Shown here: piece after piece, positions 1-9,935 of the stretch
Position numbering within the stretch: the first letter of the stretch is position 1
How the letters are laid out: each line of letters begins with the position of its first letter
Source: Phoronis australis
Taxonomy: Eukaryota; Phoronida; Phoronidae
DNA length: 44,803 nucleotides
NCBI GenBank assembly: GCA_002633005.1
Contig: NMRA01000116.1
Span: forward strand, 109,720 to 154,522
Direction of reading: 5' to 3'
Program-made: the position numbers and the translations under genes
Notes under the pieces: model-generated
What the model was told of the DNA's origin: nothing
What the model saw: the letters and a program-made list of their open reading frames with translations, nothing else
Databases searched by the model: none

Positions 1-294
1 ATTCATGTTGTATTCTTAAGTGCTTAAAGCAAAACATCTGTGATTCTTAGCATTAACTATACTTTAAATTGGTTGTACAATTATTCCCTCACTGGGGTTC
101 ATAATGCACCGGAAGAGGTCAGTTAGTGGAAAGGTCATCAAAACATTAACATGTAATTACTCCTACAATTTTAAAGAATTTCTTTTCATATTGGTAAACG
201 GGGTTGCTGTCAGTAACTTCCCATAACAATTCCTTTAATACCCACGCGCAGAGTCCATTATTGTCACGCCGTGACAATAATCTTTCTAGTTATA

Positions 295-998
295 GACTAT
301 TATTCCAAGTGGTTGGAGGTAATTTGTATGACCGACACAACAGCATCTCCTCGAGTAATTGCAGAAGAAAAAGCAGTGTTCACGTGCTTTGGAAAATCGT
401 ATCGGGCAATGATCCACCGTTTGATTCTGAAGCAATGAGGCGTTTTGCTGCAGGGTATGGTATTGTTCTTACCAGTTAGCCCTCACAACCCACAGGCTAA
501 TGGTCAAGCGGAAAGTGATGTTACAATTGCTGAGAAAACATTGCTACAGAACGATCCCGCGATGGCTTTGTTAAGCTATAGGTCCACACCAGTTTCAGCG
601 ACTGGTTTTAGTCCGTCCAAGTTGTTCATGGGTCGTGAAGTCCGAACTGACATCCCGACCATGCCCAATCAACTTCAGCCCCAGTGGCTAAACAAGGAAA
701 CCGTCTCGAAGCGCAGCAAGACTATAAACGTCAGTTCGACCAACTTCATGGTGTTTCACCTCTTCCAAATCTAGAAGTTGGCAGTAAAGTTCGCGTTAAA
801 CACGACGGCGAAAAACAATGGTCTCAGCCTGCGACTGTCGTACACGCGCACGGTATGCCGAGATCGTATATGGTACGTACAGAAGATGGTAAAGAATATC
901 GCAAGAACAGAAATATTCTTCAGAGCATACCGATACAACCATCAGGTATGCCGGAGAAAACGCATTTGTCGAATTCAAAAGTATCTCCAGCAGATTAA
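295..998 (+). pseudogene. Ty3/Gypsy-type retrotransposon integrase, broken 3' part of pol
   Basis: Integrase core and C-terminal region of an LTR retrotransposon. It would insert the cDNA copy into host DNA. Reading in pieces: DYYSKWLEV at about 295 carries the first catalytic Asp, NDPPFDSEAMRRFAAGYGI at about 405-465 carries the second, and SPHNPQANGQAES at about 478 carries the Glu region. YRSTPVSATGFSPSKLFMGR follows at about 580. The C-terminal part from about 690 (VGSKVRVKHDGEKQW, then PRSYMVRTEDGKEYRKNR) matches the usual tail of this integrase class. The pieces lie in different frames, with shifts near 400, 477 (next to a TAG) and 690, so it cannot make one protein. Reverse transcriptase and gag are absent. 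It is an old 5'-truncated insertion. Class assignment is from remembered motifs; sure of integrase, less sure of clade. Confidence 0.85.
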
Positions 999-1468
999 TC
1001 GTCAGTCAGCCAGCAGACAGCTACGAATGTGTCATCTGATGTATCGTCTACTGTGGAATCTTTGAATCGCCCTACTGTCACAACACGATCAGGATGACAG
1101 GTCAAGCCGACTGTTTGGTCCAAAGATTATGTTTAGATTTAGGTACCACAATGCACCTAGTAGCTTAAGTGCGAAGCAGTGTTGGGTTAAGAATGACCCG
1201 CCTTGACACGACATTCCTGGGTAGTCCACCCCGGGTTTATAATTAGGCTTAGTTTTATAGAGTAATTGTTTAGTTGGTATTTTATAGTTACTTGTTTTAT
1301 TTAGATACATAATTTTCATACGACTTGTTTGCTTGCGGAGTAACGTATCGGTATTGGACTGGATATTTGGACAGTGACAGTTTATGCCATAGTGATATGA
1401 CATTGAGTACATGAGTACTTAGTTGAGACACTTGGACAATGGTTGTTTCTTTAACGTTGTTAAATCTC

Positions 1469-1558
1469 GGAGGGGAGATGTTCCATTGTTGTATGGCTTC
1501 TTGTTTAGTATTTTGTGTTTTTGAATAAAACTGCCAGACGGCGCTCAACAACAAAACA
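1469..1558 (+). repeat. Possible polypurine tract and short 3' LTR remnant
   Basis: Downstream of the broken integrase, a purine run (ggaggggag, 1469-1477) is followed by a stretch that starts TGTTCC at 1479 and ends CAAAACA at 1558. It contains an AATAAA at about 1524. This is the order expected for polypurine tract then 3' LTR. At about 80 bp it is too short for a complete LTR, so it is either internally deleted or wrongly bounded. No matching 5' LTR is in the window. Confidence 0.35.
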
Positions 1559-1987
1559 CTTGGTACATTTTAAATATTAGAAAAAGACTAAAAAATTAAT
1601 TTGTGTTGATCTTGACAAAGGGCCACTTCCCAAAGGAACGTTGGTTTAAAATATGTTTCATACCTAGCTGTTTTCATTAGGCCTACTTAATTTGTCTTTA
1701 TTATACTCCTGTGTACTTGCTCTTTTTCATAACCGAAGCATCAAAACAATTAGTTAATTGTGAACCCATACCTGAATTTTCCAGATTACAGCTACACCAT
1801 AGGCCTACATGTCACAGCAAACAAAACTCCAATTGCCATTAGTTCAAGTTCAATCTTTATTTGAACTCAAATCATAAAACATACAAATGTGCCGAAATAT
1901 GGAGATAGCCAAACTGAAGATTTGGAACCTCTGGACAATTTTGGTTGCAGTAACTACATAACTATATTCTAGCTTTTCCTTACTCAC

Positions 1988-2074
1988 AAAAAATGAAATC
2001 ACAGTCACAGCTCTTGCCCACGAACCAACCTCATCCACTGCTTGCACTCTCTCGTTTACTACAAAGCAAGCCAT
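1988..2074 (-). other. Candidate small first exon, Tudor/chromo-like start
   Basis: A minus-strand reading frame starts at a Met at 2074 and gives 29 residues (MACFVVNERVQAVDEV..., then GSWARAVTV). It runs into a strong donor, GTGAGTAAGG, whose first base is at 1987, in phase 0. The pattern 'valine-asparagine-glu-arg-val-x-ala-x-asp-x-x-x-x-trp' resembles the opening strands of Tudor or chromo-barrel domains. No following exon was found, and the Met lies just beside a miniature inverted-repeat element. It may be chance or part of a repeat family. Confidence 0.2.
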
Positions 2075-2115
2075 CTTAGTTGTCTTCACAGGTGTTCTGC
2101 TGTGGGTGAACTTGG

Positions 2116-2522
2116 AATCTTGCTTAATTTCAAGATCGCGTCTGCATGAACTTGGAATACACGAGGAAAGTTTACGAGTTCACTCAAATAATCACGTTCA
2201 CGTTGATAAAAATTTGCATTGCACTAAATTGAATAACATGTTGATAAAATGACGTAAATTTTAACCAATCCTTTTTCAACTATTGGTGATCTTTTTCACC
2301 AAAGAATAATTGATTTAGCACTGAACGTATTCCGATTCTTAGACTAAAGTTGAACGCTAAAGGAGAAAATGGGTGATCATGAGGCCAATAATTATAAAAA
2401 TTCTTTACGCAGAGGAAAAAAACACATGATTGCACCATAGATTATCGACTATAGTCTATGATTGCACAAAAAGAATTCAATTCCAAGTTCACGCATACGC
2501 GATCTTGAGATTAAGCAAGATT
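2116..2522. mobile_element. MITE-like element with ~43-bp terminal inverted repeats
   Basis: The left arm 2116-2158 (aatcttgcttaatttcaag...) is the near-perfect reverse complement of 2480-2522, with about three mismatches over 43 bp. The interior of about 320 bp is AT-rich with no coding potential. Length, arms and lack of genes fit a non-autonomous DNA transposon. Target-site duplication was not resolved. Confidence 0.6.
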
Positions 2523-2561
2523 ACAAGACGCTACGGTCTCTGGTACTACTCTAGACAATGA

Positions 2562-2610
2562 CCATCGTCTCTATTCAGAATAGAGTCTCTATTCTGGATA
2601 GAGACGATGG
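2562..2610. repeat. Near-perfect 24-bp hairpin with 1-nt loop
   Basis: 2562-2585 and 2587-2610 are reverse complements with one mismatch in 24 bp, separated by a single T. The arms start CCATCGTCTCTAT. This is a cruciform-forming palindrome placed directly at the left edge of a dispersed repeat (2611 onward), so it may be that element's terminus or an insertion scar. Confidence 0.8.
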
Positions 2611-2757
2611 CCTACAAAGTTCGGCAGACCAATTTACCAAGGTCCATAGCAGGACTTTGGGGTCTGTTCAGAGATAAATTCTTCCGTGAATTACAGACAG
2701 GAGAACCTAGAACTGCGTTGTTTAGACTTATGATTTTTTGAGTTTTAAACACACAAA
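2611..2757 (+). repeat. Dispersed repeat, copy 1 (second copy at right edge)
   Basis: This stretch (cctacaaagttcggcag, then gcaggactttggggtctgtt, then acagacaggagaacctag) recurs in the same orientation at 44648-44803 with roughly 85 percent identity by eye. Neither copy shows coding potential. The window ends inside the second copy, so full element length is unknown. Confidence 0.75.
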
Positions 2758-2763
2758 ACGCTT

Positions 2764-2868
2764 GTTATCGGCCGACCAGGGCTCGGAACCCGATCAGGCC
2801 CGTCGCGGCTGGACTGACTCGTTATCCCGGCCAGTGGCTCGGAACCCCATCAGGCCCGTCGCGGCCGC
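2764..2868 (+). repeat. GC-rich 56-bp tandem duplication
   Basis: Two copies of a GC-rich unit, with cores at 2780-2809 and 2836-2865 (ggctcggaaccc, then atcaggcccgtcgcggc). They are 56 bp apart with one or two differences. The base composition contrasts with the AT-rich surroundings. No gene is seen. Confidence 0.7.
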
Positions 2869-2988
2869 CGAGACTGGCACGAACATAAACCAGCTCGAGT
2901 TGGAAACTAGACCTCCAGTCAGGAAAAGACTATAATAGTGGATCCGAAGAAATAATGGGAATTAGACACAAAACTGAAAATCTACTTA

Positions 2989-3189
2989 CCGTAAACGCCC
3001 ATGCTCAGTTAACCGCCCACCCCCTACTTTAGGTGGATTTTCGATTTAACCGCCCACTGCTCAGTTAAGCGCCCACCCTGGATTTTTTGAAGTTTCACGT
3101 TTAAGCGCCCATGTCTGGTTAACCGCCCACCCCCGATTTTTTGAGTTTGCCAATTTAACCGCCCAGGATGTTAACCCGAACGTTTACGG
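2989..3189. mobile_element. ~200-bp MITE with CCGTAAACG termini and internal repeats
   Basis: The ends are inverted copies (CCGTAAACG at 2989, CGTTTACGG ending at 3189), each flanked by TA, which fits a TA target duplication. The interior holds four or more spaced copies of TTAAxCGCCCA, arranged as an approximately 56-bp imperfect tandem repeat with TTTTTTGA tracts. The motif recalls the ends of the larger element at 29180-30187 (AATAACCGCCC), which suggests a related family. Confidence 0.6.
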
Positions 3190-3627
3190 TACTTGTCAGG
3201 GGCCGCGAAATCCGCGGGTTCCCCTTCCAAAGACCGCCAGGACAAATGTAACAATGATTACAATAATGTAATTGTATTTCTGAATAAAGATTCCTCCAAT
3301 ATGTGACCATAGACATACAATCGAGTAATTGTTTCACAACGGCATTGCAGGAAACATTGAATTGGCATGTACTCATACGGCCTCAGTCGGTGCCTGCATG
3401 GTCAATTACCTTTATTGCCGGCACCAAAAACCGGTAACGCAGTGGTTTATTCATTACTGGCTTCTCAACATTTGCACTCACAAATACTGCAAAGGCAAAC
3501 TATCTTATGAGACAGACTTTGTTTCAGTTTTATATAGGCATTGGTTAGGATGAGAATAATTCATTTTGAAACGGAACGTGGAATAATAAAAGTCTACATG
3601 GCAACTCGCCCGGCGCCAATTCCAATT
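3190..3627. other. No gene seen between two miniature elements
   Basis: About 440 bp of unassigned sequence. Short open frames on both strands have no recognisable motif or coding bias. Confidence 0.4.
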
Positions 3628-4035
3628 AAGGTACCTAAACTACACGGTCAACGGACTCATAAACACAGGCACAGACCTGCAAACACGGTCCACTGAGTCA
3701 CAAACACAAGGAACCAATCGACTCACAAAACACAATCCACGCACCCAAATACACGGGACATGGACTCATATTCACGAGGAAACACGGTTAACGGACCGCC
3801 AAACACGGTTTACTGACAAAATGAAGATGTCAGCTGACCCATGTTTGGCGGTCCGATAACCGTGTTTCCTTATGAATTTGAGTCCGTTTCCCGTGTAGTT
3901 GGGTGCGTGGATCGTGTTTTGCGAGTCCGTTCCCGTGTTTGTGAGTCAGTGGACGGTGTTTGCAGGTCCGTGAGTCGTGTTCATGCGTCCATGCCCGTGT
4001 TTATGAGTCCGTTGACCGTGTAGTTTAGGTACCTT
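3628..4035. mobile_element. Foldback element, ~190-bp arms made of short repeats
   Basis: 3628-3820 and 3841-4035 are inverted copies. They begin AAGGTACCTAAACTACACGG and end with its complement, around a centre of about 20-40 bp. Within each arm a motif of about 25 bp repeats: 'ACACGG ... GGACTCA', or its complement GAGTCC...CCGTGT. The whole would fold into one long hairpin. An open frame in the right arm is only a product of the repeats. Confidence 0.75.
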
Positions 4036-4115
4036 GAATCCCGACAAAGTCTAGGCTGCCTAGACTTAGTCAAGAGCTCATCCCACGAAGACTTCATGGA
4101 TCGGATCGGTAGGTT

Positions 4116-4445
4116 TCACAGGCTATCAATTCGAACTGGAATACACTGATCAAGAAATACTTGAGAGGCGCCGTGAACATGCACAGGCAACGGAACGTAT
4201 GGATAGTTCTTTGCCTTTGGTAAGCCAATATTCGTCAGAGAAATCACAGTCGACGGGCCACAGACACGGAGATGTTTCACGGCCTCATCCTTGCTATTAA
4301 CAGCGTACCTTTCATTCTTCACAACCACGAGCCACTTCCTAAGCATTTCGGGTTCTTGAGGAAGTCGAAAAAACGATATACCAGCTTTCTTCGCAACTTC
4401 ATAGTTCGGACAAGCGGGAACGATGCACCGCGATATAGCATTCAT
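4116..4445 (-). pseudogene. THAP-type zinc finger fragment, probably frameshifted
   Basis: THAP domains are DNA-binding zinc fingers of the form C-x2-4-C-x35-53-C-x2-H, found in host regulators and P-element-type transposases. Here the frame opens RCIVPACPN (two Cys, spacing four), then GISFFRLPQEPEMLRKWL, which fits the conserved F-x-x-(F/L)P and the invariant Trp. Next comes LRVCGPS, where the family has V-C-x-x-H-F. The His is missing, and a neighbouring frame just after it reads DCDFSDEYWLTKGKEL, which looks like the usual continuation. A one-base shift near 4250 is therefore likely. No downstream gene or transposase was found. It could be a degraded P-type transposon relic or a decayed gene. 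Confidence 0.5.
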
Positions 4446-4545
4446 TCTGCAGACGAACCACTGACGTCGCTGCGTCGTTTCTCACCTTCCTCACAGGTTA
4501 ACGCGACACCTCTCGGCGATGTGGATATAGACGATTAACTCTGAA

Positions 4546-5235
4546 CAGCGCCTGTGAATCACCGAGTAGGCTACTGTCAATACGCACAGTCGTTTATCTT
4601 CAATCGTACAATGTTTGTAGTTTCTAGCTTAATAGTTCATCGATTTTTAAAAATCGATAACTAAACTTGGTTGTTTTTTTTTCCATCTGAATACAGCTTT
4701 GGTATTTGTTTTTAACGATAACTGTTGGTTAATGCATTTTTAAAATTCGCCCGTAGGCCTATGTACAGGCTGAGATCGAGGTGTTTACTACTGTTTAGGG
4801 TCGGATAATTACACTTATTTGGTCTTGCTGGCACCGGACAATGCGGTCATTGTAACTCAGTCCGACTCTGGCTCCACGCTCTCTTTAATACCCGGCCAGT
4901 AAAAGCCGCTCCGAAGGACGAGCGGTGAAAAGTCTATCTTTAGAAATGCGTGACTTTCCTGTAAGCGTATTATTCACGGCATGAATTCCAATAGAAAAAA
5001 ATAATTCATGGACCAGTCTCGCGAAACATCATTTTTGTGGTGTCCGAATTTGGCAGACTCCATCCAAATTTGAGTTTCCGCTCGTGTCCGAATTTCGTGG
5101 GTGTACACTAGGAACCAGTATTGTGGGTTCAGTCCTAGGTGTACATTATTTCGATGAGCGGTCGTTTTGTATCATCATTGCTGGCTCGGTCATTTGATTA
5201 CAGTATGATTGCTCGTCAATGAGACTCAAACGGTC
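4546..5235. other. Unassigned, no gene seen
   Basis: About 690 bp of unassigned sequence. Near 4910 a small imperfect palindrome (ccgctc...gagcgg) is present; nothing coding was recognised. Confidence 0.4.
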
Positions 5236-5239
5236 TGCG

Positions 5240-5730
5240 CGATTAATTTTTGAAAAACGCCGGGATTTACCAATAAGAAATGTGCGTTGTCGACGCACAG
5301 AGAACGTTCCCGACAAATGTTGGTACTTTTTTTCAAAAATGCGCTTTCTCAATATGAAATATTCGGCTTGCATTGCCGATGCCCAAAAACCTTTCTCGGC
5401 AAGTGACGGCCGAATTTTTTTCCAAAAATGCGCTATCTCACTTGAAATATCGGGCTGCGTTGTGAAAAAAAGAGTGTTCCTGGTGACAAATATGGGCATT
5501 CCAATGAGTGGTTTGGTTTGAGTTGTTGACGCACTCCAAACAGCTGATTCTCTAGGTTGTAAAAATGTATTTTCTCAATAAAAATGTCGAGTTTGCGTTG
5601 TCAACACACAAAGAGCGTCCTGATAAGCGCTTTTTCAATATCTTTTCCTAATAAAAAGCTGGACTTGCGTATTGGACCCACAAAAAGGGTTCCCGGCCAT
5701 CAAAACTTGCGCTATCTCAATTGAACCCAC
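5240..5730 (+). repeat. Decayed tandem repeat of ~75-90 bp units
   Basis: Five or six diverged units share the order 'aaaaatgcgctNtctcaa', 'gaaatatcgg', 'tgcgttgtcgacgcac', 'gagcgttccc'. Unit starts are near 5260, 5338, 5424, 5560, 5650 and 5710. Spacing and identity vary, so this is an old array. Overlapping frames on both strands are by-products of the repeat. Confidence 0.65.
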
Positions 5731-6078
5731 GTGATCACAGTTTCATTGAAGCACGTCAGTAGTTTCTTTGTTAGGTTAAACCCAGCAGTATGAGAGTGTG
5801 AGAGGAGTGTGAGACAGTAATTTTTGGCCGGTGGGCAAAAATGCTGAGTAACCGTTGTCAATGCATGTTTTTGTAGCGCTTCAAGACACATAACAGCAAA
5901 AATTACAAATGTAGTAAAAAGATGGGATGTAGCACTGCTGTACTATACATGACTTAAAGACCGATCGCATGGCCTCGGGCGCTGAAGTGAAAAGAAAATA
6001 TTTGCTCCAAGAACAAGCACCGGTGAAAGCTAAGTCGTTATCTTATCTTCTACTGAAACCAAATATTTGCATACTTAC

Positions 6079-6145
6079 TGTCAAGATCTCTGAACATGAC
6101 TTCTTTGGCGAAGCTGTAACCATCTTTACTAAGATAAGACATTTC
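6079..6145 (-). CDS. Prominin A, exon 5: start of extracellular loop 1
   Basis: Twenty-two codons plus one base (EMSYLSKDGYSFAKEVMFRD...). The acceptor is TTTCGCCACAG and the donor is GTAAGTATG. It enters in phase 0, matching the previous exon, and leaves in phase 1. It aligns with the stretch after the second membrane segment of human prominin-1, where 'Q-I-x-Y-I-L' is followed by 'A-F-x-D-L', as part of the alpha-helical first extracellular loop. It is the last gene A exon I could find. The next must begin in phase 1 and lies further left or beyond the window. The rest of the interval down to 1 is filled with transposon debris. Confidence 0.75.
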
Positions 6146-7051
6146 CTGTGGCGAAATTAGAACACAACTGAAACTGTTGGCCTGAGGTGACATAATTTTG
6201 TGGTATTCATGATTTTTTCTCATGCTTGAATATAATTTTATTAGGTTTACATCTCATACTGCATTCAGATGAGTAATAAGAAGCTGGATGTGGCTGTCTC
6301 GATCAGTACTCGGAAAGCAGATCAGATGCTTAAAACGGGGAGCGTTCACTTATGAAGCGGTAGGCGTCCAATGTGCCCCGCTCTTGCGAGTAGAAATCGT
6401 GGTAACGTTTGCGTGCCAGATCTCCTGTGATCACCGCTCGACGAGCAAAGCCTAACCATAAATCCTGCCCTTTGTGCACTGGTTTCTCACAGTATGAAGG
6501 CAAATCAGACGACTGGCGGATGACACCAGTTTTGCATTATGATCGGAAGGCATCATGTGAACGTAGTATAAGTTTAAAGGTTTCACTGAACTTTAAACGA
6601 CGACTTGAATTGGGGTAATGTGTAAAACATACGATCGTCTATATGAGCCAATTGATCAACAAAAAGGTTTATCTCCAAGCTCTTCTTTTACAAAAATAAG
6701 GTTTGAACTGGTTCCGGAATAGAAAAAAATGGTTATACCAAATGTCACTTTCAGTCTGGTCAGTACCGAATGACTAATTGACAAGACACTGAAACATTAG
6801 AACTAAGAAACAATTACCCCTAATTTCGAATTTACAATGACGCAATTATTCTTGCAATCTGCGCATTAGGTAAGTACAGTCCTCATTGTTCTTAAGTTCT
6901 TGTATAAAGTCATTCATGCGAGCGAATTTCTCTGCAGTATGGACTCGACGGCATGTGGTCCAACGCCCCGCATAAACCTACAAGTTGTCGCAAGGCGATG
7001 GTTAACGGTTTGCTTAACACCGATAGTTTGCTACCCACACCAATGACTCAC

Positions 7052-7172
7052 GTTGACCGTATTGGCAAAGAATGCGTCTACATCTTGCATGGCTTTAAGA
7101 CCAAACTTGTCCGTCTGCTTCACCACATCGGGTATTTGACCACTTGTCACAAGAACACAGGCAGTCCCAGCT
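7052..7172 (-). CDS. Prominin A, exon 4: end of membrane segment 2 and loop
   Basis: Forty codons plus one base (AGTACVLVTSGQIPDVVKQT, then DKFGLKAMQDVDAFFANTVN). The acceptor CTCTTCAATTTCAG follows exon 3 in matching phase, so the split codon becomes Leu. The donor is GTGAGT, phase 0. It completes the second hydrophobic segment begun in exon 3 and starts the extracellular helix, where human prominin-1 has a basic stretch and then the 'D-x-x-F-K-D-L' helix. Intron 3 upstream is short, about 295 bp. Confidence 0.85.
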
Positions 7173-7466
7173 CTGAAATTGAAGAGCAAACATGATAGGC
7201 ATAGGGCATAAACAATATTGCAAGAACAAACACATATTAAGAACATGTTGAACTCTTGGTGGTGACTACAAAAGTACTTTAATAAGTCGCTGGTACTGGA
7301 GTCGGTCATGCAAACGTTTAAAAAGCCAAAAGGTATTATATTCCAATAGGATATTAATGTTGATATTGAGCCGATTTTAAACGCAAATTGTCTCTTGTTT
7401 TGGTTCGATTTGATAACTGATTACTACATTTTATGTTGTATACATCGTTTGATAAAAATGTCTCAC

Positions 7467-7675
7467 AAGATGAAGACGACGCATAGACTCAGACAAATGC
7501 CGAAGACCAGTCGCTTGCGCAGGAAAAACTTGGAGAAATCCTGTTTCTTCTTGCCTCCACAGTTATTGCAACATCGGCAGCAACAGAAACAACAACCAAT
7601 CAAGGGGAAGAAGACAAAGAAGAGGCCTCCAATTAGGAACAGGATGGAGACACCCAGCAAATTCTTGGTCATAAG
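7467..7675 (-). CDS. Prominin A, exon 3: membrane segment 1, Cys-rich loop, segment 2
   Basis: Sixty-nine codons plus two bases. Order of parts: a hydrophobic segment (LLGVSILFLIGGLFFVFFPL), then the diagnostic Cys-rich cytoplasmic loop CCFCCCRCCNNCGG, then the charged KKKQDFSKFFLRKR, then the second hydrophobic segment (LVFGICLSLCVVFI). The Cys-rich loop matches the family pattern C-M-C-R-C-C-N-K-C-G-G seen in vertebrate prominins and is the best single proof of identity. Prominins are five-pass glycoproteins that bind cholesterol and gather in plasma-membrane protrusions. The acceptor is ATTTCAG, the donor TT/GTGAGA. Phases are 0 in and 2 out, both matched by the neighbouring exons. Confidence 0.92.
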
Positions 7676-9312
7676 CTGAAATGATAACAACTCTTTGGTA
7701 ACTAACCGAAATATAATGCCACAATAGTAGCGATATCTGCTAAACCTGGACGGCAAAGATGACGGCTGAAAGAAAGATAATGGTATGTGCAGAACCGTGC
7801 TACTTATGAAAATTGACATCGTGGTCTTCAGCTGACAGGTCCGAAGCTTCGCATGGGTGTCGGGGTATGACATCCCTCATAATTGCCGATTTGGTAGCTG
7901 GCCAAGATGAACGGATATACAGAAAAAAGTCAAATGAACAGGTCCATTCAAATAAAAGTGGTCCAAATTTCGCAATAGAATGGCTTCATGTAGACTTTTT
8001 GTCACTCAAACCGGTAGAAGGAACTAAATTTTGATTTAAGGCCACTTAATTGTCATTATAGAACTGATTTGAAATTGTTCCTTGCTCAAGTGAGACTAAG
8101 CAATTTCTCCAAGATCCGCCGCTTTGCTAATGCTCGACACCCTGAACGGTGAATAAAATGTGATTATGTCAATTTGTAAAGCCTGGGAACAACCAATAAT
8201 GAATTGACATTTCCGTCCAAGCTCAAAAATCCCACTTATTTGACTAGGGAATAATTCGACACCAACTGAATAAAGGTAAGTGGTCATAATTCAACATTAT
8301 TTTTGTCACGAAAATCATGATTATAGCTGGTTTAGTTTTTTTGCTCACTGTTACAGTGTACGTCCAGTTTAAAAAACTGGCCCAACTTTAACAATAGCTG
8401 AATGTCTATTCTTGTGAAGAATGATAGCCAAGTGTGCACAGGGTGCATCGTATACAATGTGTACGTGGGCATAGATTCTGTGTCGACTTCCAAATTTACA
8501 CCTAGCAATCATTTAATGTAACACACTTGTGATTACCTACAGACTACAATTTCCAAAAAGCGACACTAAATTATTTACATGACGATCGGAAAGTGGTGGG
8601 TCGAGAAAACCTTTATAGAAAATAACGAACCCAGCGTAGAATTTTATCACGAACACCTGCTCTAATAAATTGTTAACTTAGATTGCGAGCTGAAGCTGAA
8701 TTTGTTTTAAAATGACAAGAAATACAAATACAATAGTTAGTAATCTAAGACATACACTTTACTTACGTCAAAGCACGAAAACCCTATAAGAATGCTATCA
8801 TTATTTTATTGAAATGTTGCCTTTCACAAAATTTTCATCAAGTTCTCGATTGTAAACATTTAAAATTATGCTCTCAAAATCTGTGTGCTCTTCTTTAACA
8901 CAAACTTCCAGGTGTATACGACTAAACGTCAAAATACAGCGACCGATTTTTTACTTCGAATTTTTACGAACAAGCTGTATATTGTTCCCCGGATATTATG
9001 CGAATTCAGTTTATAGACAGTAATGTTATCTATTCTATTTACATGTACTCATGAAATAAAACAAAATTGAAAAGGTGTATTGGTATTTTTCGGCTTTGTA
9101 CCAAGGCCATATCTCCGGAGTTTGTTCCGTGTTCTCGCTGTGACGTAAGATGGCACAAAGTCATGTTCAAGAATCATTTTACTGGTGGATAATCTGAGAG
9201 ATAGTATCGCTTTATTGTGAAGCTAAATAGTTATTAGAATCATCAGAATAGACAACTTTGGACATCACACCTAAAAGATGTTCGAGCGGAAATCACTAAC
9301 TAATGTACATAC
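7676..9312. other. Prominin A intron 2
   Basis: About 1.6 kb of AT-rich sequence. A small palindrome (ccagtttaaaaaactgg) lies near 8353. A weak candidate 17-bp exon near 8767 (acceptor TTCTTATAG, donor GTAAGTAAAG) fits phases by chance, but was not chosen because the 56-bp exon at 9313 encodes a better continuation. Confidence 0.6.
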
Positions 9313-9368
9313 CTCATACCACTGTGACTCACGGTAAAATGTCCCTCTCACAATTTCTTTTATGGCGT
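9313..9368 (-). CDS. Prominin A, exon 2: N-terminal extracellular segment
   Basis: A 56-bp exon with acceptor GTACTCTTTCAG and donor GTATGTAC. It enters in phase 1, so the split codon becomes Asp, and leaves in phase 0. It reads (D)AIKEIVRGTFYRESQWYE. It sits between the N-terminal 'LPY' of exon 1 and the first membrane segment of exon 3, and corresponds to the short amphipathic stretch in human prominin-1 (x-L-R-K-F-L...Y-Y-E). Both phases fit exactly. It is small and was found only by matching splice sites and phases, so an RNA read would be the proof. Confidence 0.75.
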
Positions 9369-9935
9369 CTGAAAGAGTACATGAGTTCAATGCCAGTTCG
9401 TAAAAGACTAGTTAGCAAAGCAACAGTACCGTACATCATTGAATAAAAAACGTTATCGCACGCAACAGGAGAAAATGCCAAGATGCAAATATTTCAATGG
9501 ATCGCAAGACACGGTTATACAAGGTTCAATCAGAGGGGGANGGTGCTTGTTGTATGACGGGAGGAACGTGGTTCAGTTTGAACAGCTATCTAACAGTCTA
9601 GGACTAAAACGCTCATGTTACTCCCAGGTAACAGTTTAACAGTTGTATGTCAGCCACATTGCTTATCCTTGCCATTCCATTAACTTAGTTTAGAACTTTC
9701 TTAACCTTTAAAGAAGTCCAATTTTTAGATACCTGAGCTCAAATGCAATCTACGTGACAGTGCCAGCTAAGTATATCATATTACTCCAAGAAGGAATTTC
9801 TGACTGACAATTAAAGGGAGTGTGTGAACCTGGGCTTCTGATTGAAAAGAAACCACATACAGATATTTCTTTAACTCCAGTTATTGTAGATTATATTTCC
9901 CTTAATAGACATTTTAAAAAAGTGTTTTGTGACAT

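Noticed and set aside
4910-4931. CCGCTC...GAGCGG palindrome as a regulatory site
   Set aside because: Stem of only 6 bp with an 8-10-base loop; expected by chance at this scale.
5146-5521. Overlapping 100-117-codon frames on both strands
   Set aside because: They follow a decayed tandem repeat and show no motif.
8096-8287. Minus-strand frame after a good acceptor (CTTTATTCAG) as prominin A exon 2
   Set aside because: No donor in the right phase before the stop, and no match to the N-terminal segment. The 56-bp exon at 9313-9368 fits both phases and the family.
8767-8783. 17-bp candidate microexon of prominin A
   Set aside because: Phases fit, but it encodes too little (FSCFD) and would replace a better exon.
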